Shown here in pieces: positions 1 through 8,453 of a stretch of 64,000 bases of DNA. The stretch is from NCBI RefSeq assembly GCF_021403115.1, contig NZ_JAJSSH010000007.1:124001-188000 (forward strand), read 5' to 3'. Origin of the DNA: Sphingobium sufflavum. GTDB lineage: Bacteria; Pseudomonadota; Alphaproteobacteria; Sphingomonadales; Sphingomonadaceae. The position numbers and the translations under genes are program-made. Under the pieces are notes generated by a model. The model worked only from the letters and a program-made list of their open reading frames with translations, had not been told where the DNA came from and ran no database searches. The stretch's first letter is position 1, and every line of letters starts with the position of its first letter.

Positions 1-593
1 TGGACGAGGGTTTCGCGAAGCGGGTAGCGGACGGCCTCGGCATTCCCCTGCCCAAGAAGGCAAAGGCCGCGCGCGAGCCGGTGGATCATGCACCCTCCGA
101 CGCTCTGTCGATTCACAAGAACATGAAACCTCTGCTGGAAGGCCGTGCGGTGGGCCTGTTGATCGCCGACGGGACGGACGCCGCCACGTTGCAATCACTG
201 GTTACCGCTATCGAAAAGGCCAAGGGCAAGGCCGTGATCGTGGCGCCCAAAGTCGGCGGTGCAAAATTATCCGATGGCAGCGTGCAGAAGGCGGATGGGC
301 AACTTGCAGGATCACCTTCGCAGATTTTCGATGCGGTAGCCGTGGTCCTGTCGGACGCCGGAACCGCCGCGTTGCTGAAGGAAGCAGCGGCCGTCCAGTG
401 GGTGATGGATGCATTCGGTCATCTCAAGGCGATCGGCGCCAGTGCGGAGGCCCGACCCCTGCTGGAAAAGGCGGGCGTCACGCCGGACGAGGGCGTAACC
501 GGACTGGGCGCCACTGGATCGGAAAAGGCGTTTGTCACGGCAGCGGCACGGCGCTTCTATGACCGGGAGCCGTCGCTGCGCTCATTGGCATGA
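1..593 (+). CDS. katE: Catalase HPII-type, C-terminal fragment (5' end outside window)
   Basis: The reading frame is open from base 3 to the TGA at 591-593, so only the last 196 or so residues are present and the catalase core lies upstream of the window. The visible part matches the C-terminal extension of large-subunit (HPII/KatE) catalases: a linker rich in Lys and Ala, then a flavodoxin/DJ-1-like Rossmann domain (VGLLIADGTDAATL, KGKAVIVAPKVGG, FDAVAVVLSDAG, FVTAAARRFYDREP). Known members are cytosolic haem enzymes that remove hydrogen peroxide in stationary phase or stress. The haem ligands cannot be inspected here. The next gene, a permease, starts 41 bases downstream and may be co-transcribed. 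Confidence 0.85.
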   Translation, partial: DEGFAKRVADGLGIPLPKKAKAAREPVDHAPSDALSIHKNMKPLLEGRAVGLLIADGTDAATLQSLVTAIEKAKGKAVIVAPKVGGAKLSDGSVQKADGQLAGSPSQIFDAVAVVLSDAGTAALLKEAAAVQWVMDAFGHLKAIGASAEARPLLEKAGVTPDEGVTGLGATGSEKAFVTAAARRFYDREPSLRSLA

Positions 594-634
594 CAGCCGG
601 CAAGGGATGATAACGCGCACAAGACGAGGGCGAA

Positions 635-1714
635 TTGGCACTGAATAAAGCACATGTCGAAAATGGCGGCCTGATCCTGTTTCTGGCCGCCGCCACCATT
701 GCCCTCGCCCTTGTGGTGTCCAGTTTCGCTGGTGCGCTCCTGTGGGCCGCTCTGGCGGCACTGCTGTTCCAACCGCTTTTCCAGCGCCTCCTGCGCCGCT
801 GGCCGGGGCATCGTAACAGCGCGGTGGCCATCACCCTGTTGATCATCACTTTTGCGGTGGTGGTGCCCGCCTTCATTCTCGCCACGCTGATCGTGGATCA
901 GGCGGCGGGCGTCTATGAGCAGCTGCGCAGCGGCCAGATCAACTTCGCGACCTATTTCCGCCGGGTGCATGACGCACTGCCATGGCGGATACAGGGCTTT
1001 CTCGACAATTCGGGACTCGACACGTTCGAGCGAGCGCAGCGCCGGGTGACGGAGGTGGTGAGCAACAGCGTCAACATGATCGCGGGGCAGGCACTGGCCA
1101 TCGGCAGGAACACGGCGTCTTTCCTGCTTGCCTTCGGTGTAGGCCTCTATGTCACCTTCTTCCTGCTGCGCGATGGCGAGCATATCGGTCCGGCACTGGT
1201 CCGCGCCCTGCCGCTGGAACGGCGGGTGGCGGAGAATCTGGCGGAACGCTTCGTCGCCGTGGTGCGCGCGACGATCAAGGGGTCGGGCATCGTGGCGCTG
1301 GCGCAGGGGGCCCTGGGCGGCCTGACCTTCTGGGCGGTGGGACTGCCGGCCGCGATATTGTGGGGATCGCTGATGGCCATCGCGGCGCTTCTGCCCGCCA
1401 TCGGCCCGGCCATCGTGTGGATTCCCGTGACCGCCTATCTGCTGGCGACCGGCGCGATCTGGCAGGCCATCGTCGTCGTCCTGTCCGGCGTACTGCTGAT
1501 CGGGCTTGCCGACAATGTGCTGCGGCCGATCCTCGTGGGACGCGACACCGGGATTCCCGACTGGCTGGTGCTCGTTACGACGCTGGGCGGGATCGAGGTC
1601 TTTGGCCTCAGCGGCATCGTGCTCGGTCCGGTCATCGCGGCCTTGTTTCTGGCGGGGTGGCAGATTCTGACCGAGGAACGGGAAGCCGGGATGAGAATCC
1701 AGCCTCTGTCCTGA
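635..1714 (+). CDS. AI-2E family transporter (PerM/YdiK-like permease)
   Basis: A 359-residue polytopic membrane protein of the AI-2E transporter family (PF01594). Hydrophobic segments lie near residues 10-40, 62-85, 150-175 and in a dense cluster from 205 to 340. The family's C-terminal signature is visible in VLRPILVGRDTGIPDW followed by GLSGIVLGPVIAAL. Start is TTG at 635, chosen because GAGGG at 626-630 sits five bases before it and no better start lies nearby. Substrates vary in this family (autoinducer-2, Na+/H+ exchange), so none is assigned. A 414-residue open frame on the opposite strand is a composition shadow of this gene. Confidence 0.85.
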   Translation: MALNKAHVENGGLILFLAAATIALALVVSSFAGALLWAALAALLFQPLFQRLLRRWPGHRNSAVAITLLIITFAVVVPAFILATLIVDQAAGVYEQLRSGQINFATYFRRVHDALPWRIQGFLDNSGLDTFERAQRRVTEVVSNSVNMIAGQALAIGRNTASFLLAFGVGLYVTFFLLRDGEHIGPALVRALPLERRVAENLAERFVAVVRATIKGSGIVALAQGALGGLTFWAVGLPAAILWGSLMAIAALLPAIGPAIVWIPVTAYLLATGAIWQAIVVVLSGVLLIGLADNVLRPILVGRDTGIPDWLVLVTTLGGIEVFGLSGIVLGPVIAALFLAGWQILTEEREAGMRIQPLS

Positions 1715-1911
1715 CCCACCCCATATTGTGACTAATAAGACACAGTACGGGACTTCGTTACAACTCCCCCCGATTTTCACAGCGGCGTCGGGATCGAACA
1801 TCGCGTGCGGCCGTTAAGCCTGCCCATGCCGACCACCCTTACAGGTGGTCGACATGCGAAAAGCGCCAGAAAAATCACGCGCATTCGCATCGCACATATC
1901 AGGAGAATAGA

Positions 1912-2499
1912 GTGAAGAAGCTTTTGGCTTTGGCAGCCACGCTTGCCATCCTCGCGCCCGCAACCGGTTGGGCGCAGGACACGACCACCAGCAACCTGCC
2001 GGACGACGCCGCGCGCGCACCCGACGGCACCCGCGCCTTCGGCATAGAACCCTATGTGGGCATCCTCGGCGGCTATCACAGTTTCGACCGCAACAGCGAG
2101 TTCGGTTCCTCGCCCACACGCGGCCGCTTCGACGGTGCGCTGGTCAGCGGCATTGCGGGCGTCAACATCCCGCTCGGCCCCGTCGTCGCCGGTGTAGAGG
2201 GCAACGCGACGAAGGGCTTTGGCGACATCGACTGGGAATATGGCGTAAAGGGCCGCGTCGGCGCACGCGCCGGTGAAAGCGGCATGGTTTTCGCCAGCAT
2301 GGGTTATCAGTGGGTCAATGGCCGCCGCGGCTTTGGCGACCGTGACGACTGGATCTATGGTCTGGGTGTCGAGGTCGGTCCCAAGGACATCGGTCTTGGC
2401 GGCATTACCGGCAACAGCGGCGTGCGCCTGCGCCTCGAAGTGCAGACCTTCGATTTCAACAGCATCCGTCCGATGGGCGGCGCTGTCTTCCACTTCTGA
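1912..2499 (+). CDS. Outer-membrane beta-barrel protein, opacity/OmpA-like
   Basis: A 195-residue exported protein. Residues 1-22 form a clear signal peptide ending ATGWAQ. The rest has alternating hydrophobic and polar strands rich in Gly and aromatics, and ends in VFHF with a terminal Phe, the usual outer-membrane insertion signal. The size fits an eight-stranded barrel of the opacity/OmpA-like class. Start is GTG at 1912 with AGGAG at 1901-1905 ideally spaced. A strong inverted repeat 92 bases after the stop probably ends its transcript. No ligand or specific function can be read from the sequence. Confidence 0.75.
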   Translation: MKKLLALAATLAILAPATGWAQDTTTSNLPDDAARAPDGTRAFGIEPYVGILGGYHSFDRNSEFGSSPTRGRFDGALVSGIAGVNIPLGPVVAGVEGNATKGFGDIDWEYGVKGRVGARAGESGMVFASMGYQWVNGRRGFGDRDDWIYGLGVEVGPKDIGLGGITGNSGVRLRLEVQTFDFNSIRPMGGAVFHF

Positions 2500-2591
2500 T
2501 GATCGGCGGGCGGGGCCGGACGGTCCCGCCGCCTGTGGAGTTTTTCGAGACTTGCTCACTCGCCTCATGGCCTCAACGAGGGTGAGCAGGC

Positions 2592-2632
2592 AACGAGGCC
2601 CCGCTATGGACTGCATCCGGCGGGGCCTCGTT
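2592..2632. terminator. 13-bp perfect inverted repeat, probable bidirectional terminator
   Basis: AACGAGGCCCCGC (2592-2604) is exactly complementary to GCGGGGCCTCGTT (2620-2632) with a 15-base loop. It lies between the plus-strand barrel gene and a small minus-strand gene, both reading towards it. The stem is GC-rich with A and T at its ends, so it can act on both strands. A REP-like role is the alternative. Confidence 0.65.
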
Positions 2633-2682
2633 CAATTCTACCGGAACTCTGCGATGCCGCGCAACGCACCGCCTCGCCGGGG

Positions 2683-2868
2683 TCAAAGGGAATGCTTAAA
2701 AGCATCTCCCTCGTCATTCCCTGCGGACCGCTCCAATGCGACCAAGGCCCTCTTAGCGTAAATCGCGGCCAGTGACCTGTGGATCAATTCGGCCTCTGTG
2801 CCCACCATCCGTTTCGCCTTCTCATCCTCCTCCTCCAGCCGATGACGCAGATATTCGAAATCACTCAT
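2683..2868 (-). CDS. Small hypothetical cytosolic protein, 61 residues
   Basis: I do not recognise a family. The product is charged and predicted helical (MSDFEYLRHRLEEEDEKA, then a C-terminal ALVALERS region), so a small helical-hairpin or coiled-coil protein is likely. The start at 2868 is chosen over an upstream ATG at 2892 because GGAGG lies about six bases before it. Length, Shine-Dalgarno site and flanking terminator support a real gene. The protein has no signal peptide or membrane segment. Confidence 0.55.
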   Translation of the reverse strand: MSDFEYLRHRLEEEDEKAKRMVGTEAELIHRSLAAIYAKRALVALERSAGNDEGDAFKHSL

Positions 2869-3014
2869 GATGCCTCCACTCGCGGCATCCAAACCGCCAT
2901 TCCCGTCGGTGGTTCCATTCTATGTTGGCGATCACTTTCGCCCCATCCTCACACTAGTCAGGGCGCCTATAACGGCCTCCCGCGTTGAATGACGACAGGT
3001 GCGGGGAGATGCGA

Positions 3015-4433
3015 GTGCGCAAGATTCTGATCGTCGTTTCGCTTTTGACTTCATCCCTTGCGCTCACAGCCTGCGACATGGGCATGACCGACCGGGCGAC
3101 AACCGCCCCCGGACAGCCCGAATGGAATGACGCCAACACCCGCGACCTGAACGCCATCATCGCTCGCTGTGCGGAGCATAGTCTCAACCATCTGAATTTC
3201 GAGGAAAAGGCCACCGATCCTGCAGCCCTTACCCGGATGGCCCTGCGTTATGCCAACGCTCTGTCACGCGGCGCGACCGACCCTGCGAAACTCTACGAAA
3301 TCTATACGGTGGCGCGCCCCGCCCCCGACCTCCGACGCGGACTGGCCGACGCCCTCGCCAGCGGCAAGCTCTCCGAATGGCTCGACAGCCTCGCGCCGCA
3401 GACCGACAGCTACAGGACGCTCTCCGAAGCCTATCGCAAGCTCATCAATGGCGATGGTGCGCCCAGCACCGCCATCCCCGCGCTGACCGACCCGCTGAAG
3501 CCCGGCGCATCCGACCCCCGCATACCTGCCATCGCGCGGCAACTCGTCGCCTCCGACTATCTCGATGCCCGACAGGCCCAGGGCGACCGCTACAGCGATG
3601 CGATGGTCGAGGCCGTCAAGCACATGCAGGTGGACTATGGCATCGACCCCGATGGCGAGATCGGCCCGGAGGCCTTCGCAATCCTCAACCTCTCCGACAG
3701 CGACCGGGCGCGCGCCATCGCCGTGGCCATGGAGCGGCTGCGCTGGCTCGACCGCACGCCGCCGGGCACGCGGATCGACGTCAATGTCGCGGCGGCCCGG
3801 CTCGACTATTGGCGCGACGGCAAGATCGTGGACAGCCGCAAGGTGATCGTCGGTGAGCCGGAGACGGAGCCCCCGCAGCTCGGCTCCCCCATCTTCAGGC
3901 TGGTCGCCAACCCGACATGGACGGTGCCTGTCTCCATCGAGAAGAAGGAGATTGCAGGCAAGGACGATGGCTATTTGACGCTTAACAACATGACCCGCAA
4001 GAATGGCCGCATCGTGCAACTGCCAGGTCCCAAAAACTCGCTCGGCCTCGTCAAGTTCGACATGACGAACGAGCATCAGATCTACCTACACGACACGCCC
4101 GCCAAAACGGTATTTGCAGAGGTTCAACGCCAGCGCAGCCATGGCTGCGTGCGGGTTGACGATGCGCTGGGCTTTGCGGAGATGCTGGCGAGCGATGCGG
4201 GCATCCTCGACCAGTGGCACAAGGCGCGGGCCACGGGGAAGGAAACGTTCGTTCACCTGCCCAGAGAAATCCCCGTCCGCCTCCTCTACCGCACAGTGAT
4301 CTTCGATGGCGACGGACAGCCTATCGTTCGGGCAGATCCCTATGGCTGGAACGACAGGGTCTCGGTCGCGCTCGGCTTCCCGGCAGGCCGGGGATCGCGG
4401 ATCAAGGCGGCAGGCGGCGACATCGGTCCCTGA
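3015..4433 (+). CDS. L,D-transpeptidase, YcbB-like lipoprotein
   Basis: A periplasmic YkuD-fold peptidoglycan cross-linking enzyme. N-terminal segment ILIVVSLLTSSLALTAC ends in a lipobox, so Cys20 should be lipidated. A helical N-terminal domain is followed by a peptidoglycan-binding motif (DYGIDPDGEIGPEAF) and the catalytic domain with His in LHDTPAK and the signature SHGCVR, catalytic Cys near residue 378. Domain order and length (472 residues) fit the YcbB/LdtD group rather than the short ErfK group. GTG at 3015 is preferred because GGGGAG at 3003-3008 is six bases away; ATG at 3009 or 2985 are alternatives. It heads a small cell-wall group with the next two genes. Confidence 0.85.
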   Translation: MRKILIVVSLLTSSLALTACDMGMTDRATTAPGQPEWNDANTRDLNAIIARCAEHSLNHLNFEEKATDPAALTRMALRYANALSRGATDPAKLYEIYTVARPAPDLRRGLADALASGKLSEWLDSLAPQTDSYRTLSEAYRKLINGDGAPSTAIPALTDPLKPGASDPRIPAIARQLVASDYLDARQAQGDRYSDAMVEAVKHMQVDYGIDPDGEIGPEAFAILNLSDSDRARAIAVAMERLRWLDRTPPGTRIDVNVAAARLDYWRDGKIVDSRKVIVGEPETEPPQLGSPIFRLVANPTWTVPVSIEKKEIAGKDDGYLTLNNMTRKNGRIVQLPGPKNSLGLVKFDMTNEHQIYLHDTPAKTVFAEVQRQRSHGCVRVDDALGFAEMLASDAGILDQWHKARATGKETFVHLPREIPVRLLYRTVIFDGDGQPIVRADPYGWNDRVSVALGFPAGRGSRIKAAGGDIGP

Positions 4434-4445
4434 AGGACGGTGCCG

Positions 4446-4988
4446 TCAGCCCTGCCAGTGGCGCACGGCAGCCGTGTCTACATGGACGAAATTATCGCCC
4501 GGATAATAGCCGACACCGCCTGCGCGGAGCGACAGGGCCGCCTTGTTCAGATTGGCGAGGCGGACGCCCTTCAAATTAATGTCCACCGCCTTGCCCCGCA
4601 TATGCTGGCTCTGCGACGCGACGCCGGAACTACGCGCATGCATACGGGCATTGGTCTTGGGCGAGCGATAACCACAGATCAGGGTGAACGGCGCGCGCCT
4701 GTCCGCATCGGTGGCGGCGTGTAGCTGGACGAGCGTGTCGAACAACTGCGTGTCCATCCGCGTGACATCACCCGTGCGCCAGTCCCGCAGGAAATGGTTG
4801 AGCTCCGCGACACCATCCGCGCGCAGCCCGCCCCCCGAATAGTAGCAGACGTCCGCCCTCTCCCCATTATGGCTGTTGCGCAGAAACAGCCGCCGTTCCG
4901 GGATGGCCGCCCACAAGGTCGCCGGAAAAAGCTGCGACGCACCCAAGGCGGCGGCGCCCAGCAGCACCGCGCGTCTATCCATCATCAT
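4446..4988 (-). CDS. YcbK/DUF882-type M15 peptidase-fold protein, Tat-exported
   Basis: A 180-residue protein with an N-terminal twin-arginine-like leader (DRRAVLLGAAALGAS) and a peptidase M15 fold of the YcbK/DUF882 type. Visible signature blocks are ICGYRSPKTN, SQHMRGKAVDI and YPGDNFVHVDT, which carry the His/Asp zinc ligands of the LAS metallopeptidase fold. Relatives act on peptidoglycan. It lies convergent to the first L,D-transpeptidase with a 12-base gap and divergent from the second, which suggests a shared wall-remodelling role. Three ATG codons in a row (4988, 4985, 4982) make the exact start uncertain. Confidence 0.85.
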   Translation of the reverse strand: MMMDRRAVLLGAAALGASQLFPATLWAAIPERRLFLRNSHNGERADVCYYSGGGLRADGVAELNHFLRDWRTGDVTRMDTQLFDTLVQLHAATDADRRAPFTLICGYRSPKTNARMHARSSGVASQSQHMRGKAVDINLKGVRLANLNKAALSLRAGGVGYYPGDNFVHVDTAAVRHWQG

Positions 4989-5074
4989 CTATGTGGCTCG
5001 TCCCATTGCGACAGGGAGATAAAAGTCGCACCCGTGCGTTGCTTTATCCTTAATATATGGGATCGCAGGGCCGC

Positions 5075-6112
5075 ATGAAAATACGACTTTTGGCTAACTG
5101 TCTGATTTTATCCGCCTTTGGCCTCAACGCCGCCGCTTCCGCCCGTGCGCCTGCTCCCGTTCAGTCTCCATCAGGCCAGTCCCCCTCAGCGGCGATCGAG
5201 CGTATTTCTCCCGTGCTGAAGGCGCAGGTCCTGCTGGATCGCGCGGGCTTCGCGCCCGGCGCCCTCGATGGCAGGCAGGGCCATTTTCTGGCGGTGGCGC
5301 TGACAGGCTTCCAGCAATCGCGCGGCCTTCCCGCCACCGGCCAGCTGGATGACGCCAGCTGGAGCGCGCTGAACAGGGACTATGCCCCGACACTGGTCCG
5401 GATGATCCTGAAGGAGGATGCCCTAGCCGAGAATTTCACGCCAGACATCCCCGGCGACATGATGGCGCAGGCTGCCCTGCCCTACCTCGGCTACCGCAAT
5501 CTCCTCGAACGGCTGGCCGAACGTTTCCACACGACGCCGCAGATGCTGCTCGCCCTGAACCCGGCTCTTAAAAGCCCGCGCGCTGGAATGGAACTGGTGC
5601 TGCCGGGCGTCATCCCGTCCGACCGCGCCTATGCCGAAAGCCTGTCACCGGAGTGGCGCGCGATGCTGGCGACGCTCAATGTCGGCGCGACGCAGCCCGT
5701 CGCGGCGAAGATCGTGGTGGTGAAATCGCACAGCGTCCTGAAAGCCTATGACGCACAGGACCGGCTCGTCGCGCAATTTCCGGCCACCATGGGGAGCGAG
5801 CATGATCCCCTTCCCATCGGCAACTGGATCGTCAAGGGCACCGCTTTCCTGCCGACCTATCACTACAACCCGGAGCTGTTCTGGGATGCATCGGAGGGGG
5901 ACAAGAAGGCAGTCCTTCCGCCCGGTCCCAACAACCCCGTCGGCGTCGTGTGGATCGACCTCGACAAGCCCCATTATGGCATCCACGGGACGCCCGAGCC
6001 TTCGCGTATCGGGCGGTCGCAAAGCCATGGCTGTATCCGCCTGAGCAACTGGGACGTGGCGCGGCTTGCTCAGATGATCTCACCCCAGACGCCGGTGCTC
6101 TTTCGGGAATGA
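5075..6112 (+). CDS. L,D-transpeptidase with peptidoglycan-binding domain
   Basis: A second YkuD-family L,D-transpeptidase, 345 residues. A signal peptide (MKIRLLANCLILSAFGLNAAA) is followed by a Pro/Ser linker, a PG_binding_1 domain (RAGFAPGALDGRQG...GLPATGQLDD), a LysM-like stretch (FHTTPQMLLALNP) and the catalytic domain with HYGIHGT and SHGCIRL; the catalytic Cys is near residue 320. It is of the shorter ErfK/YbiS type and may link lipoproteins or other partners to the wall or make 3-3 crosslinks. Start at 5075 is set by the signal peptide; an in-frame ATG at 5057 adds six residues. Confidence 0.87.
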   Translation: MKIRLLANCLILSAFGLNAAASARAPAPVQSPSGQSPSAAIERISPVLKAQVLLDRAGFAPGALDGRQGHFLAVALTGFQQSRGLPATGQLDDASWSALNRDYAPTLVRMILKEDALAENFTPDIPGDMMAQAALPYLGYRNLLERLAERFHTTPQMLLALNPALKSPRAGMELVLPGVIPSDRAYAESLSPEWRAMLATLNVGATQPVAAKIVVVKSHSVLKAYDAQDRLVAQFPATMGSEHDPLPIGNWIVKGTAFLPTYHYNPELFWDASEGDKKAVLPPGPNNPVGVVWIDLDKPHYGIHGTPEPSRIGRSQSHGCIRLSNWDVARLAQMISPQTPVLFRE

Positions 6113-6127
6113 TGCAGGAGAGCGACC

Positions 6128-6991
6128 ATGGGTGAGACATCGGAGCCGGACAACAGCGAGCCTGAAGAGGATCTGAGCCGGCAGGAGGCGCGCGACGTCG
6201 AGAAACGGCGGGCCGGATCGACGCGGGTCGTGCATGAGGTCGTGCGGCTTCAGGGCGAGGAGGAGTTGAAACGCCCCGCCCTCTCCCTCTTGCTCTCCGC
6301 ACTGGCGGCGGGTCTCGCCATCAACCTCTCCCTGATGAGCGAACTCTTCCTTCGCCACCATCTTCCCGACAGCGAATGGGCGCCGCTGGTCTATCTGCTA
6401 GGCTATCCGGTCGGTTACATCATCGTCATCATGGGGCGCCTTCAGCTCTTCACCGAAAGCACGGTGACGGCGGTCCTGCCGGTCGCCACCCATCCCAGCA
6501 TCGCCAACATGGGCCGCCTGCTGCGGCTATGGTCGTGCGTCCTCGCCGCCAATCTGGTCGGCGTGACCATCGTGAGTGCGCTGATGGCGGGTGAGGTGGT
6601 GCTGTCCGACGAACAGCGGCTCGCCGCCATCGACATCCTCGGCAAGCTGGAGGTGCAGGAGGGGATGAAAACGCTAACGCTGGGCATACCGGCGGGCTTC
6701 ATCATGGCCGCTCTGGCCTGGATATTGCCCAATGCAAAGGGCAGCGAGTTCTGGGTGATCTGCCTCCTCACCTATGTCATCGGGCTGGGCGGGTTCAGCC
6801 ATGTCGTGACCGGATCGTCGCAGGCGAGTTTCCTGTGGCTCAGCGGGCGGATCACATTCGCCGAGATGCTGACCGATTTCACACTGCCCGCGCTGGCGGG
6901 AAACATCATCGGCGGCACCGGCCTGTTCGCCGTCCTCGCCCATGGGCAGATGCGCAGCGACAGGAACGGTGATGATCCCGACAGCGCCTAG
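6128..6991 (+). CDS. Formate/nitrite transporter family protein (YfdC-like)
   Basis: A 287-residue inner-membrane protein of the FNT channel family. A charged N-terminal tail (about residues 1-50, rich in Glu and Arg) precedes six hydrophobic segments starting near SLLLSALAAGLAINLS. The family repeats are visible in LQLFTESTVTAV and GFSHVVTGS. The long acidic N-tail is typical of the YfdC branch, whose substrate is unclear, rather than FocA or NirC. AGGAGAG precedes the ATG by six bases. It follows the transpeptidase by 15 bases, so co-transcription is likely, and a terminator begins at its stop codon. Confidence 0.85.
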   Translation: MGETSEPDNSEPEEDLSRQEARDVEKRRAGSTRVVHEVVRLQGEEELKRPALSLLLSALAAGLAINLSLMSELFLRHHLPDSEWAPLVYLLGYPVGYIIVIMGRLQLFTESTVTAVLPVATHPSIANMGRLLRLWSCVLAANLVGVTIVSALMAGEVVLSDEQRLAAIDILGKLEVQEGMKTLTLGIPAGFIMAALAWILPNAKGSEFWVICLLTYVIGLGGFSHVVTGSSQASFLWLSGRITFAEMLTDFTLPALAGNIIGGTGLFAVLAHGQMRSDRNGDDPDSA

Positions 6992-7019
6992 AGCCTTTTC
7001 ACTATGAGCGAAAAGGCTC
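6991..7019 (+). terminator. Rho-independent-type hairpin after the FNT gene
   Basis: GAGCCTTTTC (6991-7000) pairs perfectly with GAAAAGGCTC (7010-7019) across a nine-base loop. The left arm starts at the last base of the FNT stop codon. There is no clean T-run after it. Confidence 0.65.
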
Positions 7020-7048
7020 CTGTCCTTTGATGCCGGATTTTCCAAGCC

Positions 7049-7068
7049 GTTGACCGTAAACGGTCAAC
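7049..7068 (-). terminator. Hairpin between convergent genes
   Basis: GTTGACCG (7049-7056) and CGGTCAAC (7061-7068) form a perfect eight-base stem closed by TAAA, flanked by ATTTTC and GAAAAT that can extend the stem imperfectly. It lies just beyond the stop of the minus-strand barrel gene, so it probably serves that gene. Confidence 0.55.
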
Positions 7069-7079
7069 TTGAAAATACT

Positions 7080-7904
7080 CTAGAATTTGTGCGCGACGCC
7101 GAAGGAGAGTTTGAGGTCCGGTGTATCCCGGTTCAGCCCCGCAACCGCCTGCACATCGAACTGGGTCATCTTGCCCGCACGAACATCGAGTGAGAGGGAC
7201 GCCGTGCTGAGCGTCACGGCCCCCTGCGGATCATCATCGCGGATGAACTGCACTTCCGGCGACAGGCGGAGAGTTTCGGTCAGATGGACCTGCACGGCCG
7301 CCGCCGCACCATAGGCAAGATGCCGCCCCCTGCCACCCTCGTTCACCGCCGCATCGGCCTCCGGGGACAAAGCGAAAGAGAGGGTGTCATTCACCTTGTA
7401 GCTCAAGGGCATAATCAGTCCCGCACTCCAGTCTCCCTCCCCCACATCCTGCCTGCCGGTAGGCAGCGTGACATAGGTGAGGACCGCCATCGCCAGTCCT
7501 GTCTTGCCTTCGGCGGGATGGCGCAGATTCTGTTTGAGACCGATGGTGACGTCACCTCCGCCCTGCACCGTCCGGACCGAGCCATCTGTCCTGTCCAGCG
7601 TCCTGACATGGCCATAGGCGATCCCGCCGATCTGCAATTCGGTCGTCTTGCCGAGGCCATAGCGGATGAGGATATCGCCGGCTTCTATCCTGTCCTCGCG
7701 CTCATCGCTGTTTCTGTCGAGGGTCCAGTTGCCGAAACCCAGTTCGACCTGAACATGGCCGGGATCGACGGTGCAGGCTGCGGTCGTGAGGCCCGGACGC
7801 TCGCTGCATAACTCGCGGAGATGCGGCGAAGGCGCGGTCTGCGGCCCCTGTGCCCATACCGGCGTCGCGACCAGCGCCATAGCGCCCAATATGATCCCCC
7901 TCAT
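7080..7904 (-). CDS. Outer-membrane transporter-like protein (phenol MetA-type barrel)
   Basis: A 274-residue exported protein. Signal peptide MRGIILGAMALVATPVWAQ is followed by amphipathic beta strands (VQVELGFGNWTLDR, LQIGGIAYGHVRTL, LAMAVLTYVTLPTGRQ) and a C-terminal aromatic residue (SFGVAHKF). The pattern matches the 'MetA-pathway of phenol degradation' (PF13557) barrels, which are widespread and mostly uncharacterised despite the name. The Cys pair near LCSERPGLTTAACTVD may form a disulphide. The divergent neighbour starts about 115 bases away. Confidence 0.7.
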   Translation of the reverse strand: MRGIILGAMALVATPVWAQGPQTAPSPHLRELCSERPGLTTAACTVDPGHVQVELGFGNWTLDRNSDEREDRIEAGDILIRYGLGKTTELQIGGIAYGHVRTLDRTDGSVRTVQGGGDVTIGLKQNLRHPAEGKTGLAMAVLTYVTLPTGRQDVGEGDWSAGLIMPLSYKVNDTLSFALSPEADAAVNEGGRGRHLAYGAAAAVQVHLTETLRLSPEVQFIRDDDPQGAVTLSTASLSLDVRAGKMTQFDVQAVAGLNRDTPDLKLSFGVAHKF

Positions 7905-8018
7905 ATGACCATTTCATTTCCCAACCACATCATTTCTTGTCTCGTTGCGAGAACGTGGCAGGCGCGTGTGCGTTCCGCGCCGAAACCGGGGCATCTGTAC
8001 GCCTGTTACGCGCTTGTA

Positions 8019-8453
8019 ATGAGATACCTTCCCGCTCTCGCGCTCACCCTATTGGCAGGCTGCAACAGTCTTCCCCGCGATCCCGACGGCACGCTCGACC
8101 GCATCCGGCAGCAGCATCGCCTGACGGTGGGGTGGGTGGACGGCGCCTCCCCTCCTCCAGTGGTCCGCCGCTTTCTCGAAGAAGTGGCGCGCGATACCCA
8201 TGCCGCCATCATCCTCCGGTCGGGGGCTGCCGAACCCTTGCTCGCGCAGGTGCGCGACGGACAGATCGACCTGCTCATTGGCCCATTCGAGAAAGACAGC
8301 CCATGGGCGGGCGACGTCGCCTTCGGCCCGCCGCTCGCACGCGGCGCGGGGGAGATTGAGATCAAGGCGGCAGCGCGCAATGGCGAGAATCGCTGGATCA
8401 TGCTGGCCGAGCGTGCCGCCCGAACAGTATCGCAGGAGGCGCGGGCGGAATGA
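8019..8453 (+). CDS. Short substrate-binding-like lipoprotein
   Basis: A 144-residue predicted lipoprotein: MRYLPALALTLLAGC has a lipobox with Cys at residue 15. The mature part (RIRQQHRLTVGWVDG, then LLAQVRDGQIDLLIGPF) resembles lobe I of family 3 solute-binding proteins, but the length is about half that of a full two-lobe receptor. It overlaps the next gene by four bases (ATGA), so the two are translationally coupled and probably work together. It may be a metal or small-ligand sensor for the CDF-like transporter; that is inference. The open frame extends upstream, but the signal peptide fixes the start at 8019. Confidence 0.65.
   Translation: MRYLPALALTLLAGCNSLPRDPDGTLDRIRQQHRLTVGWVDGASPPPVVRRFLEEVARDTHAAIILRSGAAEPLLAQVRDGQIDLLIGPFEKDSPWAGDVAFGPPLARGAGEIEIKAAARNGENRWIMLAERAARTVSQEARAE

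Noticed and set aside
557-1801. 414-codon minus-strand open frame
   Set aside because: It lies opposite the AI-2E family permease and encodes His/Gln/Arg-rich low-complexity sequence, typical of a GC-rich shadow frame.
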